Shown: piece after piece, positions 45,938 to 54,169 of the stretch
Layout of the letters: every line of letters starts with the position of its first letter
Position numbering within the stretch: the first letter of the stretch is position 1
Source: Methylocystis sp. SC2
Lineage (GTDB): Bacteria; Pseudomonadota; Alphaproteobacteria; Rhizobiales; Beijerinckiaceae
Direction of reading: 5' to 3'
NCBI RefSeq assembly: GCF_000304315.1
Contig: NC_018485.1
Location: forward strand, 962,501 to 1,026,500
DNA: 64,000 nucleotides
Position numbers and translations under genes: made by a program
Notes under the pieces: model-generated
Told to the model about the DNA's origin: nothing
What the model saw: the letters and a program-made list of their open reading frames with translations, nothing else
Database searches by the model: none

Positions 45938-45992
45938 CTACGGGATGGGGCTCCCGGTAACCGCCTGATGAGGCTGATGGCTCCTGCCGCAA
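45938..45992 (+). promoter_or_regulatory. Fluoride riboswitch (crcB motif)
   Basis: The segment contains GGGATGGGGCTCCC, then GGTAACCGCC, then GGCTGATGGCTCCTGC, in the order and spacing of the fluoride-sensing crcB RNA motif. It lies about 85 bases upstream of crcB on the same strand. Confidence 0.82.
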
Positions 45993-46016
45993 GGACGCGC
46001 GTCCTGCGGGAGGAGC
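45980..46016 (+). promoter_or_regulatory. Expression-platform hairpin of the fluoride riboswitch
   Basis: GCTCCTGCCGCAAGGAC pairs with GTCCTGCGGGAGGAGC around a GCGC loop, with one bulge and one mismatch. Its left arm overlaps the end of the riboswitch consensus, so folding of the aptamer and of this hairpin should compete. No U-run follows directly, so control may be by translation or Rho rather than intrinsic termination. Confidence 0.6.
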
Positions 46017-46076
46017 GCGCCTTAAACGCCGCCTGCCGCAGCATGTTTGTCGTCCGCTCTTGGAAAGGACGACGTC

Positions 46077-46451
46077 ATGGGCTTCTTCATCGTATTTGCT
46101 GGCGGGGGACTGGCCGCGGCCGCGCGCCACGGGGTCAATCTTCTTCTTGCCCGACTGATCGGCGTCGGCTTTCCGTTCGGGACGCTGGCGGTGAACGTGC
46201 TCGGCTCGTTCCTGATGGGCGTGATCGTCGGCTATTTCGCCTTCCAGGGCGAGGCGTCGCAGAACTGGCGCCTGTTCCTCACGACCGGGATCCTTGGCGG
46301 CTTCACCACCTTTTCGGCGTTCTCACTCGACACGGTGTTGCTGTACGAACGCGGCGAACTGGCGATGGCGACCTTTTATGTCGTGGCTTCGGTCGGCCTT
46401 GCGGTCGCCGGCCTCCTCGCCGGCCTGTCGCTGCTGCGTCATTTTTCGTGA
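46077..46451 (+). CDS. crcB: Fluoride ion exporter CrcB/Fluc
   Basis: The protein has 124 residues from the ATG at 46077, with AAAGGA upstream; an upstream frame to 46047 is not needed. Four membrane segments are visible. Fluc hallmarks are AAAARHGVNLL, FPFGTLAVNVLGSFLMGVIV and TTGILGGFTTFSAFSLDTVLL. It works as a dual-topology dimer that exports fluoride. The upstream riboswitch fits this role. Confidence 0.95.
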   Translation: MGFFIVFAGGGLAAAARHGVNLLLARLIGVGFPFGTLAVNVLGSFLMGVIVGYFAFQGEASQNWRLFLTTGILGGFTTFSAFSLDTVLLYERGELAMATFYVVASVGLAVAGLLAGLSLLRHFS

Positions 46452-46581
46452 AGGGTGCGAACTCCAGCCTCTCCCCGCCGAGCGGCGGATGAATGGCTTG
46501 ATTTGACCCAAAGACGACCTGCGCCGAGAATGTGCTAGTGTCACAACCTCCAACGGAAACTTGCTTGCGGACAGCCTTGGA

Positions 46582-47355
46582 ATGGCAGAGACACAAATTG
46601 AATGGACCGATGCGACTTGGAATCCGGTCGCCGGGTGCTCGATCATTTCCCCAGGCTGCACGCATTGTTACGCGATGGAGATGGCGAGGCGACTGGAAGC
46701 GATGGGCATCGAGAAATATGCCGGGCTTATCCGTCGCAGTGACCGGCGGATCGTTTGGAATGGCGTTGTGCGCGAAGATCGCGAGGCGCTGGAAATTCCC
46801 CGTCGCTGGAGAAAACCTCGCAAGATTTTTGTGAATTCGATGAGCGATCTTTTCCACGAGAGGGTTAGCGATGCATTCATCGCGGGTGCCTGGAAAGTGA
46901 TGCGTGAAACGCCGCATCACAACTATCAAATATTGACCAAGCGCCCGGAGCGGATGGCTACTTTCGTTACCGAAAAGATCGGAGATATACTTCCTAATGT
47001 ATGGCTCGGAACGAGCGTCGAGGATGCTCGGGTTGTCGAACGCATCGGCCATTTGTGCGCGGCGCCTGCCCGAGTTCGTTTTATTTCATTCGAACCCCTC
47101 ATTGGTCCTGTCGGCTACGTCGATCTTACGAACATCCATTGGGCTATTGTCGGAGGTGAAAGCGGAAAGGCGGCGCGTCCCATCCGAGAGGAGTGGATTG
47201 ACGAAATCTATCATCAGTGCGTCCATGCCCGCACTGCCTTTTTCTTCAAGCAATGGGGCACCTGGGGCAAGGACAATAAGCGGCGGTCAAAGAAGGCCAA
47301 CGGCCGCGAGTATCGGGGGCGAACCTGGGACCAGATGCCTGCGTCATCTGCCTGA
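46582..47355 (+). CDS. DUF5131 / phage Gp37-Gp68 family three-cysteine protein
   Basis: The protein has 257 residues from the ATG at 46582. EWTDATWNPVAGCSIISPGC opens the family, followed by THCYAMEMA. The three cysteines (19, 26, 29; CX6CX2C) look like an iron-sulfur site of radical-SAM type. Later blocks are NSMSDLFHE, ILTKRPERM, NVWLGTSVED, WAIVGGESG and FKQWGTWG. The substrate is unknown. The partner gene tcmP follows after 33 bases. GC content and codon choice are lower than in the surrounding core genes, which suggests transfer. Confidence 0.85.
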   Translation: MAETQIEWTDATWNPVAGCSIISPGCTHCYAMEMARRLEAMGIEKYAGLIRRSDRRIVWNGVVREDREALEIPRRWRKPRKIFVNSMSDLFHERVSDAFIAGAWKVMRETPHHNYQILTKRPERMATFVTEKIGDILPNVWLGTSVEDARVVERIGHLCAAPARVRFISFEPLIGPVGYVDLTNIHWAIVGGESGKAARPIREEWIDEIYHQCVHARTAFFFKQWGTWGKDNKRRSKKANGREYRGRTWDQMPASSA

Positions 47356-47388
47356 CAGGTTCCCGTTCACGCAAGCGAGAACGTTTGA

Positions 47389-48654
47389 TTGGTCGAGAAG
47401 CCGTATCAATGGTCAGAAGGCGCGACCCTCGAAGATCACTCGCGCCGTAAGCACAAGATCCTGCGCGAATACTTCTTCAACTATCTCGCCGTTCGTTGCC
47501 AGCTCCCGCAGCAGGAGCGTTGCCGCGTGGCGGTTGTCGAAGGCTTTGCCGGGGGAGGCCGCTATCGCGACGGCGCGGCGGGCTCGCCAATCATTTTCAT
47601 CGAAGAGTTAAGGCACGCCGTCGAGGCCGTGAACCTTCGACGTGCCGCCCAGCAGCTAACTGCGATCGAGATCGAATGCCTCCTACTCCTCAACGACGAG
47701 AAGCGCGAGGCTGTTGAGCTTCTGAAAACCCACGTTGCCCCTTTGCAGGCCGAGATCAGTCAGAAAGTGCCGAAACTCCATCTGCGCGTCGAGTATCTGA
47801 ACGAGGCTTTCGAATTAGCCTACCCAAAAATCAAATGGATGCTCCAGCAGGGACGCTATCGAAACGTCCTCTTCAATCTGGACCAATGCGGGCATAGCCA
47901 CGTTGACCGAAAAACCTTACTCGACGCCATGCGGTCCTATCCCTCCGCGGAAATCTTTTACACGTTCGCGATCGAGGCACTCGTTTCGTTCCTGCGCAAG
48001 TCGGAACCGGTCCTTTTGGCGTCTCAACTGAGCAATGTCGGACTGGAGAACGCTGACCTGCAGGCACTCGAAAGTACTATGAACAACAAGGCTTGGCTGG
48101 GAGCGGCAGAGAGATTGGTATTCGAGGCCTTCAGGGTATGTGCGCCCTTCGTCAGCCCTTTCTCAATCAATAACCCGGACGGCTGGCGGTATTGGCTTAT
48201 TCACTTCGCGAACTCGTATCGAGCGCGGCAGGTCTACAACAATATTCTTCACCAGAATAGCAGCTATCAGGCGCACTTCGGCCGATCCGGCCTGAACATG
48301 CTTGCCTACGATCCTACTCACGATGATGGGATGCTTTATCTATTCGATGAGCAGGGAAGGAACGCGGCTAAGAGCCAATTGGCAGAGGATATCCCCCGGC
48401 TCATATCAGAGTCGGGGGATGTCATGGGAGTCGGAGACTTCTATGAAAGCATCTACAATGTCACGCCCGCCCATGCCGATGACATCCACGCCGCGATCAT
48501 CGACAGTTCAGACATTCAGGTGGTTGCGCCTGGAGGCGGGGAGCGCCGTAAGGCAAGCACCATAGGCATCCACGACGTGTTGAAGCTGCGTATCCAACGA
48601 AGCTTTTTCCCCATGTTCCTGAAAGCGAACGCATGGCCGGAGCGGGAAAGGTGA
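47389..48654 (+). CDS. tcmP: Three-Cys-motif partner protein TcmP
   Basis: The protein has 421 residues from a TTG start. The N-terminus WSEGATLEDHSRRKHKILRE and the glycine-rich VVEGFAGGGRYRDGAAGSPI match the family named for regularly neighbouring the three-Cys protein. The latter motif resembles a SAM-binding loop of class I methyltransferases. The C-terminal 150 residues contain a winged-helix-like region by length but no motif I can name. The function of the pair is not established; phage association and patchy distribution suggest nucleic-acid modification or defence. Confidence 0.85.
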   Translation: MVEKPYQWSEGATLEDHSRRKHKILREYFFNYLAVRCQLPQQERCRVAVVEGFAGGGRYRDGAAGSPIIFIEELRHAVEAVNLRRAAQQLTAIEIECLLLLNDEKREAVELLKTHVAPLQAEISQKVPKLHLRVEYLNEAFELAYPKIKWMLQQGRYRNVLFNLDQCGHSHVDRKTLLDAMRSYPSAEIFYTFAIEALVSFLRKSEPVLLASQLSNVGLENADLQALESTMNNKAWLGAAERLVFEAFRVCAPFVSPFSINNPDGWRYWLIHFANSYRARQVYNNILHQNSSYQAHFGRSGLNMLAYDPTHDDGMLYLFDEQGRNAAKSQLAEDIPRLISESGDVMGVGDFYESIYNVTPAHADDIHAAIIDSSDIQVVAPGGGERRKASTIGIHDVLKLRIQRSFFPMFLKANAWPERER

Positions 48655-48772
48655 CAGAGCCATCCCCCTGCCAGCAAAAGTTCTGTTTTTGCCCAAAGCG
48701 AAAATTTCAAACCGACCACCGCCCCATCCGCCAGGGCTTCGAACTCGGGTTAATTTCAGCTCGCTTTCCGCC

Positions 48773-48909
48773 GTCATGCCCGGCCTTGTGCCGGGCATCC
48801 ACGCCGGGCAACCGCGAAACGCTTCGCGCGGAGACGACAAGTGCGGCTCATATTCCGAGATTTGCCTCGTGTCGCCCGCGTGGATGGCCGCGACAAGCGC
48901 GGCCATGAC
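48773..48909. repeat. GTCAT...ATGAC palindromic intergenic element, copy 2
   Basis: The element opens GTCATGCCCGGC-CTTGT-GCCGGGCAT and closes GGCCGCG-ACAAG-CGCGGCCATGAC, with GCATCCACG paired to CGTGGATG inside. It has the same architecture as 23336-23442 and 61605-61710. It separates the tcmP island from rplU. The other bases between tcmP and the rplU promoter show nothing I can name. Confidence 0.75.
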
Positions 48910-48970
48910 GCGGTGAGATGACGCGTCATTAACCTGGATTCGGAGCCCACCACCCCGTCCGCCCCACATA

Positions 48971-48999
48971 TTGACAGTCGCCGGCCTTAGCGGGTAGAT
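48971..48999 (+). promoter_or_regulatory. Candidate promoter of rplU-rpmA
   Basis: TTGACA (48971-48976), a 17-base spacer and GTAGAT (48994-48999). The -35 is perfect and the -10 is weak. Transcription would begin near 49006, directly before the leader hairpin. Confidence 0.45.
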
Positions 49000-49012
49000 G
49001 AACGTCGCTTCG

Positions 49013-49057
49013 GCGCGGCGGTTTCGCCGCGCTTTTCGTTTGCGCGCCTTTGCGCAA
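49013..49057 (+). promoter_or_regulatory. Terminator-like leader hairpins before rplU
   Basis: GCGCGGCG-GTTT-CGCCGCGC is followed by TTTTCGTTT, and a second hairpin TTGCGC-GCCTTT-GCGCAA overlaps that T-run. These lie 80-120 bases before the rplU start. They could be a transcription attenuator of the rplU-rpmA operon or simply the terminator of an upstream transcript. Confidence 0.5.
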
Positions 49058-49135
49058 GTTCGAGGCGAAGCCACTAACTGCCAAGAAGCCGGCCGGCGGA
49101 AAACGCCAGCGTCGGGACGAACACAGGACAAAAAG

Positions 49136-49444
49136 ATGTTCGCAGTCATCAAAACCGGCGGCAAGCAATATAGCGTCGCCGCGGGGGACGTGATCACCGT
49201 CATGGCGCTCGACGGCGCGCCGGGCGACGCCGTCACCTTCGACGAAGTGCTCATGCTGGGCGGCGACAGCCCCAAGGTCGGCGCCCCGACGGTCGCCGGC
49301 GCGAAAGTCTCCGGCGAGATCGCCGAGCAGACCCGCAGCCCCAAGTCGATCGCCTTCAAGAAGCGCCGCCGGCAGAATTCCAAGCGCAAGCGCGGTCATC
49401 GCCAGGACCTGACGCTGGTGAGAATCACCGCGATCGAGGGCTGA
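49136..49444 (+). CDS. rplU: 50S ribosomal protein L21
   Basis: The protein has 102 residues from the ATG at 49136. [20 protein letters not shown] and the basic segment [16 protein letters not shown] are typical. A longer frame upstream (from 48998) covers the leader and is not coding. It is followed by rpmA and obgE as in most bacteria, here with a GNAT gene in between. Confidence 0.96.
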   Translation: MFAVIKTGGKQYSVAAGDVITVMALDGAPGDAVTFDEVLMLGGDSPKVGAPTVAGAKVSGEIAEQTRSPKSIAFKKRRRQNSKRKRGHRQDLTLVRITAIEG

Positions 49445-49512
49445 ACCGCCCTCTCGCGACACGCAGAATAAAGCGGCCCCAGTCGCCGCAATAGGAAGAT
49501 CGGAGCAAGACC

Positions 49513-49782
49513 ATGGCGCACAAAAAGGCAGGCGGCTCGTCGCGCAACGGCCGCGATTCGGACGGCCGGCGCCTCGGCGTCAAGAAATTCGGCGGGGAAT
49601 CCGTCATCGGCGGCAATATTATCGTGCGCCAACGCGGCACGAAGTGGCGTCCCGGCCGCAATGTCGGCATGGGCAAGGACCACACGCTTTTCGCGCTCGT
49701 CGACGGAGTCGTCGAATTCAAGTCCAGCGGCGGACGCGCCAGCGTATCGGTCGCGCCGGCGCCCGCCGCAGCAGCCGAGTAA
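49513..49782 (+). CDS. rpmA: 50S ribosomal protein L27
   Basis: The protein has 89 residues. [40 protein letters not shown] and the ending GRASVSVAP are diagnostic. The N-terminal tail reaches the peptidyl-transferase centre. Confidence 0.97.
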   Translation: MAHKKAGGSSRNGRDSDGRRLGVKKFGGESVIGGNIIVRQRGTKWRPGRNVGMGKDHTLFALVDGVVEFKSSGGRASVSVAPAPAAAAE

Positions 49783-49961
49783 GGCGGTAGGGGACGACCC
49801 GCCGCCGGCCTTCCGGCGGTCAGTCGTCTCGACTACCACTCTCGCGAATTCAGGCGGGAACGTTTCAGGCGAGATGTCCGGAAGCGCCGTGAAGGGCCAG
49901 TGGGGAGCGCTCTCCTTTCAGGCTCTTGGGCCAATATTTCCGATGTCGCTTGGAGCAATCA

Positions 49962-50564
49962 ATGTTTCCCGAAATTACCCGCGACGACGTTTTTCGGCTG
50001 GAGACTGAAAGACTGTGGCTGCGCTGGCCGCGCGCGGCCGACGCCGACGAGATTCGCCAGCACGTCGGCGATCCCGACGTCGCGCTGATGACCGCCAGCA
50101 TTCCGCACCCTTATGCGCCGCACGACGCCGACGCGTTCATCGCCTCGGCGCGCGCGGAGAACGGCGCCGGCGGCGGGCTTCATCTCGTCATCACCCCGAA
50201 AAACCGGCCCAACGAGCCGATCGGGCTTGTGAGCCTGCATGGCGCGGACCGCCGGGGCGCGGCGACGTTCGGATTCTGGCTCGGCAAGCCCTATTGGGGC
50301 CAAGGCTATACGACCGAGGCGGCCAGGGCGCTCATCGACCTCGCCTTCGGAATCACCTCGCTGGATCGGATCGTCTCGGCCGCGCGGCCGGACAATCGCT
50401 CGTCGTTGCATGTGCATGAGAAGCTCGGATTTCACCGCACGGGCCGCGGCATGCGGCCGGCGCCCGCGCGCGGCGGCGACATGGAAGTCGAGCTTTTCGA
50501 GTTGAAGCGCGGCGAAGCGCATACGCTGTTCGGCGCCCGCCGGCCGCGATTCTTTTCACCGTGA
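49962..50564 (+). CDS. GNAT-family N-acetyltransferase (RimJ/RimL-like)
   Basis: The protein has 200 residues from the ATG at 49962, with GGAG seven bases before it. [20 protein letters not shown] is the usual opening of the RimJ/RimL type, with [20 protein letters not shown] as the acetyl-CoA site and [13 protein letters not shown] near the end. It is found at this position between rpmA and obgE in many Rhizobiales. The substrate is unknown. Confidence 0.87.
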   Translation: MFPEITRDDVFRLETERLWLRWPRAADADEIRQHVGDPDVALMTASIPHPYAPHDADAFIASARAENGAGGGLHLVITPKNRPNEPIGLVSLHGADRRGAATFGFWLGKPYWGQGYTTEAARALIDLAFGITSLDRIVSAARPDNRSSLHVHEKLGFHRTGRGMRPAPARGGDMEVELFELKRGEAHTLFGARRPRFFSP

Positions 50565-50571
50565 GCGGCAG

Positions 50572-51636
50572 ATGAAATTCCTCGACCAGGCCCGCGTTTT
50601 TGTCCGCTCCGGCGACGGCGGCGCGGGATCCGTCTCCTTCCGGCGCGAGAAATTCATCGAATTCGGCGGGCCGGACGGCGGCGACGGCGGACGCGGCGGC
50701 GACGTCGTCGCCGAATGCGTCGCCGGGCTGAACACGCTGATCGATTATCGCTACCAGCAGCACTTCAAGGCCAAGACCGGCGGCCATGGCATGGGCAAGA
50801 ACCGCGCCGGCGGGCGCGGCGCCGACGCCGTGCTGAAAGTGCCGGTGGGAACGCAAATCTTTGAGGAGGATGGAGAAACCCTCATCGCCGACATGACCGA
50901 GGTCGGGCAGCGCGTCGTCATCTGCAAAGGCGGCAATGGCGGCTTCGGCAACGCGCATTTCACCACCTCGACCAACCGGGCGCCGCGGCGCGCCAATCCG
51001 GGCCGCGAGGGCCAGGAGCGCACCATCATCCTGCGGCTGAAACTCATCGCCGACGCCGGGCTGATCGGCCTGCCCAACGCCGGCAAGTCGACGTTTCTGG
51101 CGACGGTGACCGCGGCGAAGCCCAAGATCGCCGACTATCCCTTCACGACGCTGCATCCCGGCCTCGGCGTCGTGCGCAGCGACGACAGGGAGTTCGTGCT
51201 CGCGGATATCCCCGGGCTGATCGAAGGCGCGCATGAGGGCCACGGCCTCGGCGACCGCTTTCTCGGCCATGTCGAGCGCTGCCGGGCGCTCCTGCATCTC
51301 ATCGACGCGACCGGCGAACATGCCGGCAAAGATTACAAGATCGTCCGCGGCGAACTCGCCGCCTATGGCGCCGGTCTCGCCGAGAAACCGGAAATCGTCG
51401 CGCTTTCAAAGATCGACGCGGTCGACGCGGAGCATCTCAAGAAGCAGCGGGAGCGGTTGAAGCGGGCGATCGCCGCCGCCGGGCCTGAGACGCGCGAGCG
51501 CCCTCCGGCGCCCCTGCTCCTGTCATCGGCGAGCGGCGCCGGCGTCAGGGAAGCGCTCCGGGCGCTGTTCGACGCCATCGAGGCGCAAAAGGCCTGTGAG
51601 CGCGCGTCGGAGGCCGGGGGGCCCTGGAGCCCCTGA
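50572..51636 (+). CDS. obgE: GTPase ObgE/CgtA
   Basis: The protein has 354 residues. The glycine-rich Obg domain ([34 protein letters not shown]) precedes the GTPase domain with GLPNAGKST (about residue 167), [12 protein letters not shown] and [10 protein letters not shown]. It acts in 50S maturation and stress control. It has a short C-terminal tail. Confidence 0.96.
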   Translation: MKFLDQARVFVRSGDGGAGSVSFRREKFIEFGGPDGGDGGRGGDVVAECVAGLNTLIDYRYQQHFKAKTGGHGMGKNRAGGRGADAVLKVPVGTQIFEEDGETLIADMTEVGQRVVICKGGNGGFGNAHFTTSTNRAPRRANPGREGQERTIILRLKLIADAGLIGLPNAGKSTFLATVTAAKPKIADYPFTTLHPGLGVVRSDDREFVLADIPGLIEGAHEGHGLGDRFLGHVERCRALLHLIDATGEHAGKDYKIVRGELAAYGAGLAEKPEIVALSKIDAVDAEHLKKQRERLKRAIAAAGPETRERPPAPLLLSSASGAGVREALRALFDAIEAQKACERASEAGGPWSP

Positions 51637-51638
51637 GG

Positions 51639-51736
51639 AGAGCAGGTTCCGAAAAAGCGGACTTTTTCGATGCGAGCCTGCTCCACCATTTTGATTTCGA
51701 GCGATTCCTGTCGATCACATGATTCCATGCGATCGG
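51639..51736. repeat. 90-bp interspersed repeat, copy B
   Basis: This segment (GAGCAGGTTCCGAAAAAGCG, then CTTTTTCGATGCGAGCCTGC) is the reverse-complement relative of 40795-40890. It starts three bases after the obgE stop and may serve as its transcription end. The order of subparts is the same in both copies. Confidence 0.65.
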
Positions 51737-51815
51737 CGGCCCCAACCTTTAATCGCCGCCGGCGCGCGGCGTCGCCATTGACCTTGACATGATCAGTGAA
51801 TAGCTTCGAGGGGCT

Positions 51816-52211
51816 ATGAGCGCGCGCAGCGAAGTCAAAACATCGCAGTACGGTTCGACGGCGGTCACGCTGCTCGTCGCCTATCTGTTTGTTTTGCAAG
51901 GCCTCGCTGTCGGCGTTTCGTTCAGCGGACGCAGTTCGGGCCTCTTCGCCAACACGATCTGCTTCAGCAAGGCTTCCGGACCGCTTTCCGGAGATCCGGC
52001 GACGCCCGCGCGTCCGGCGCGGCACGGCGACGTCTGTTGCGTCGTGCATTGCGCATCGCTCGGCGGCGCGACCGCCGCCTCGCCGTTCATCGGCGAGACG
52101 CCCCCGGCAGCGTCCTATTCGACGATCGGGCTGGCCTTTGACGAGACATCTCGTCTTCCGGAGGCGTCGACCCCGCCGCTCGGCTCCCGCGCCCCTCCCG
52201 TCCTGATCTGA
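51816..52211 (+). CDS. Small DUF2946-like protein with cysteine motif
   Basis: The protein has 131 residues from the ATG at 51816, with GAGGGG upstream. One hydrophobic segment (TAVTLLVAYLFVLQGLAVGV) and then a soluble part with Cys/His residues (HGDVCCVVHCASL). This layout resembles DUF2946 proteins, which often occur near metal-handling genes. The family assignment is tentative and the function unknown. Confidence 0.5.
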   Translation: MSARSEVKTSQYGSTAVTLLVAYLFVLQGLAVGVSFSGRSSGLFANTICFSKASGPLSGDPATPARPARHGDVCCVVHCASLGGATAASPFIGETPPAASYSTIGLAFDETSRLPEASTPPLGSRAPPVLI

Positions 52212-52376
52212 CGCTTGCCGCAGCAATGCGGCGTCACGCCCCGACATGTCGGCATGCGGCAGGCGGGGAGAGTCAGACCAGCGTATCCGTCGTTTGTCAG
52301 CGTGCATCGCAGAGAGCACGCGCCGCTCAGACGGGCGGTTGCGACGAGCCATCGGACCGCGCAGCGATTTGGGACC

Positions 52377-52826
52377 ATGGAACAGAAAACTCATCTGGCG
52401 CCGCGCCTCGTCAAGCGGGCGCGCAGCGCCGCCTCGGGAGAACGGCGCTGCTCTCAGAACGGAAAGCTGACCGCCGCGAGCGAGGGCGACATCCGCGTCG
52501 CGCCTGAAGCCATTGCGGCCCCGGCGCCGACGCGCGGACGGGTGGAGGTCGTCGAGACCTATTTCGACCCCGACGGGCGGCCAATGAAGCGCAAAAGCCT
52601 GGGCGCAGCCAGGGTGGCGCGCTTCTATGACGCCAAGGGCAATCAGGTCGAGGAGGCCTATTTCAACGCCGAGGGCAAGCCCACGATCCGCAAGGATCTG
52701 GGCGCGGCGCGCATCTCCTGGCGCTATGACGACAGCGGCAATCAGGTGGAAGCCGCGCTGTTCGGCGCCGACGGCGCGCCTTTGACCCGCAAGCGGCGCG
52801 GCAAGCGGGCGTTCGACAGCGTCTGA
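52377..52826 (+). CDS. Protein with 33-residue tandem repeats, unknown function
   Basis: The protein has 149 residues from the ATG at 52377; an upstream frame to 52215 is uncertain. After a basic N-terminal third there are two full repeats (residues 62-94 and 95-127) and a third partial one (128-139). The unit is YF-x-x-x-G-x-P-x-x-RK-x-LGAAR-x-x-x-x-YD-x-x-GNQVE. The repeats recall YD/RHS or YwqK-type beta repeats. No signal peptide. I do not recognise the family. Confidence 0.6.
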   Translation: MEQKTHLAPRLVKRARSAASGERRCSQNGKLTAASEGDIRVAPEAIAAPAPTRGRVEVVETYFDPDGRPMKRKSLGAARVARFYDAKGNQVEEAYFNAEGKPTIRKDLGAARISWRYDDSGNQVEAALFGADGAPLTRKRRGKRAFDSV

Positions 52827-52845
52827 AGAGGGCTGACGGCGCGTC

Positions 52846-53514
52846 CTATTTGACGCGCGCGATCAAGAACCCGTCCCAACCCTTAGCGCCGACGGTTTGC
52901 ACCGCCGTCGCTTCGACCCGCTCTTCCGCCGCGACGGCGTCAAACAGCGCGCGCGCGCCCAGCGCGGCGTCGTCCGCGGCGGATGCGTCGGCGACGGCGC
53001 CCTGGCGCACGACATTGTCGACGATGATCAGCGCGCCCGGACGCGACAGCTTCAGCGCATAATCGAAATAGGCGGCGTTGCTGGGCTTATCGGCGTCGAT
53101 AAAGGCAAGATCGAAGGGTCTCCCCCGCTCCGATTCAAGCAGCGGCAACATGTCGAGCGCGGGGCCGACGCGCAGATCGACGCGCGCGCTCATGCCTTCC
53201 CGGGCGATGTTGGCGCGCGCGACCTCGGCGTGTCGCGCGTCGACTTCGAAGGTGACGACCTTGCCGCCCTCGCCCACCGCCCGCGCCAGCCAGATCGTCG
53301 AATAGCCTCCGAGCGTCCCGATTTCGAGAACGCGTCTTGCGCCGATCGCGCCGGCGAGCAGCTGCAGCAATTTGCCTTGCGACGGCGAAACGTCGATCGC
53401 GGGAAGGCCGGCGCGCGCATTTGCCGCAAGCGTTTCCTCCTGCGCTTCTTCTTTGGAAATCAGCGCCGCGCCGATATAGTCGTCCACGCGACGCCAGGCT
53501 TTTTCATCGAACAT
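52846..53514 (-). CDS. O-methyltransferase (caffeoyl-CoA type)
   Basis: The protein has 222 residues. It is a SAM-dependent O-methyltransferase of the Methyltransf_3 family: RRVLEIGTLGGYSTIWLARA (SAM loop), KVVTFEVDARHAEVARANI and FDLAFIDADKPSNAAYFDYA (metal and catalytic region). Substrates in bacteria are usually catechols or unknown. It is alone. Confidence 0.88.
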   Translation of the reverse strand: MFDEKAWRRVDDYIGAALISKEEAQEETLAANARAGLPAIDVSPSQGKLLQLLAGAIGARRVLEIGTLGGYSTIWLARAVGEGGKVVTFEVDARHAEVARANIAREGMSARVDLRVGPALDMLPLLESERGRPFDLAFIDADKPSNAAYFDYALKLSRPGALIIVDNVVRQGAVADASAADDAALGARALFDAVAAEERVEATAVQTVGAKGWDGFLIARVK

Positions 53515-53714
53515 GTGACGTCCCTTGCATCGAGCGCCTGGCGTTAGTCAGGGCGAAATTCATTGACATCTCGCGTGATATCACGCGATGTTCCGCCGTC
53601 GTTCGCGCGCCAAAGCGCACGGACGCAAAAAGGCTTGATAGCCGCATTTCACGAGCCCCAGTTGGACTGCGGCCGATATGCTGCTCATCACAACACTTTA
53701 TGGGAGCACAACAA

Positions 53715-54086
53715 ATGATCAAGCTTGCTTTGACGACGGCCCTTGCCGCCGTCGCCTTTAGCGCATCGGCCTATGCGGGGCAGTGGAATGTGACGGAAGC
53801 CAACAAGGCTGGCATCAAGCGCGCCCAGGGCACCTGGACTGTCGCGACGGAAGGCGACAAGGTTTCCGGCAAGGGCGAAATGCAGCTCGATAACGGCTCT
53901 GTGCTGACCTACAAGCTTGAAGGCGAACTCACGGGCGGCGTTTACACGCTGAAATTGGTGGACCGCACCGATTCCAAGAAGAATTGCGTTTGGACCGGCA
54001 AGGCCGTCGAGGGCGCCCGCAACGTCTACGCGGGCGAAGCCGCATGCGACGGCGAAAAGTTCACGATCCGGGCTGGCCAGAATTAA
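53715..54086 (+). CDS. Small secreted protein of unknown function
   Basis: The protein has 123 residues from the ATG at 53715. A signal peptide MIKLALTTALAAVAFSASAY ends at AYA-GQW. The mature part of about 100 residues looks like an all-beta protein (WTVATEGDKVSGKGEMQLDN, LTYKLEGELTGGVYTLKLV) and has two cysteines in positions that could form a disulfide. I do not recognise a family. A terminator follows. Confidence 0.7.
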   Translation: MIKLALTTALAAVAFSASAYAGQWNVTEANKAGIKRAQGTWTVATEGDKVSGKGEMQLDNGSVLTYKLEGELTGGVYTLKLVDRTDSKKNCVWTGKAVEGARNVYAGEAACDGEKFTIRAGQN

Positions 54087-54114
54087 GCGCCTGACGACAG
54101 CTTCTTCCAACGAC

Positions 54115-54145
54115 AAACGCCGGCTCAACGCCGGCGTTTTTGTTT
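54115..54145 (+). terminator. Rho-independent terminator
   Basis: AACGCCGGC-TCAAC-GCCGGCGTT followed by TTTGTTT, about 30 bases after the secreted-protein stop and about 30 bases before the end of the convergent pepF-like gene. It may work in both directions. Confidence 0.85.
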
Positions 54146-54169
54146 GGCGCGCGCGTCGTATCGCGTCGC

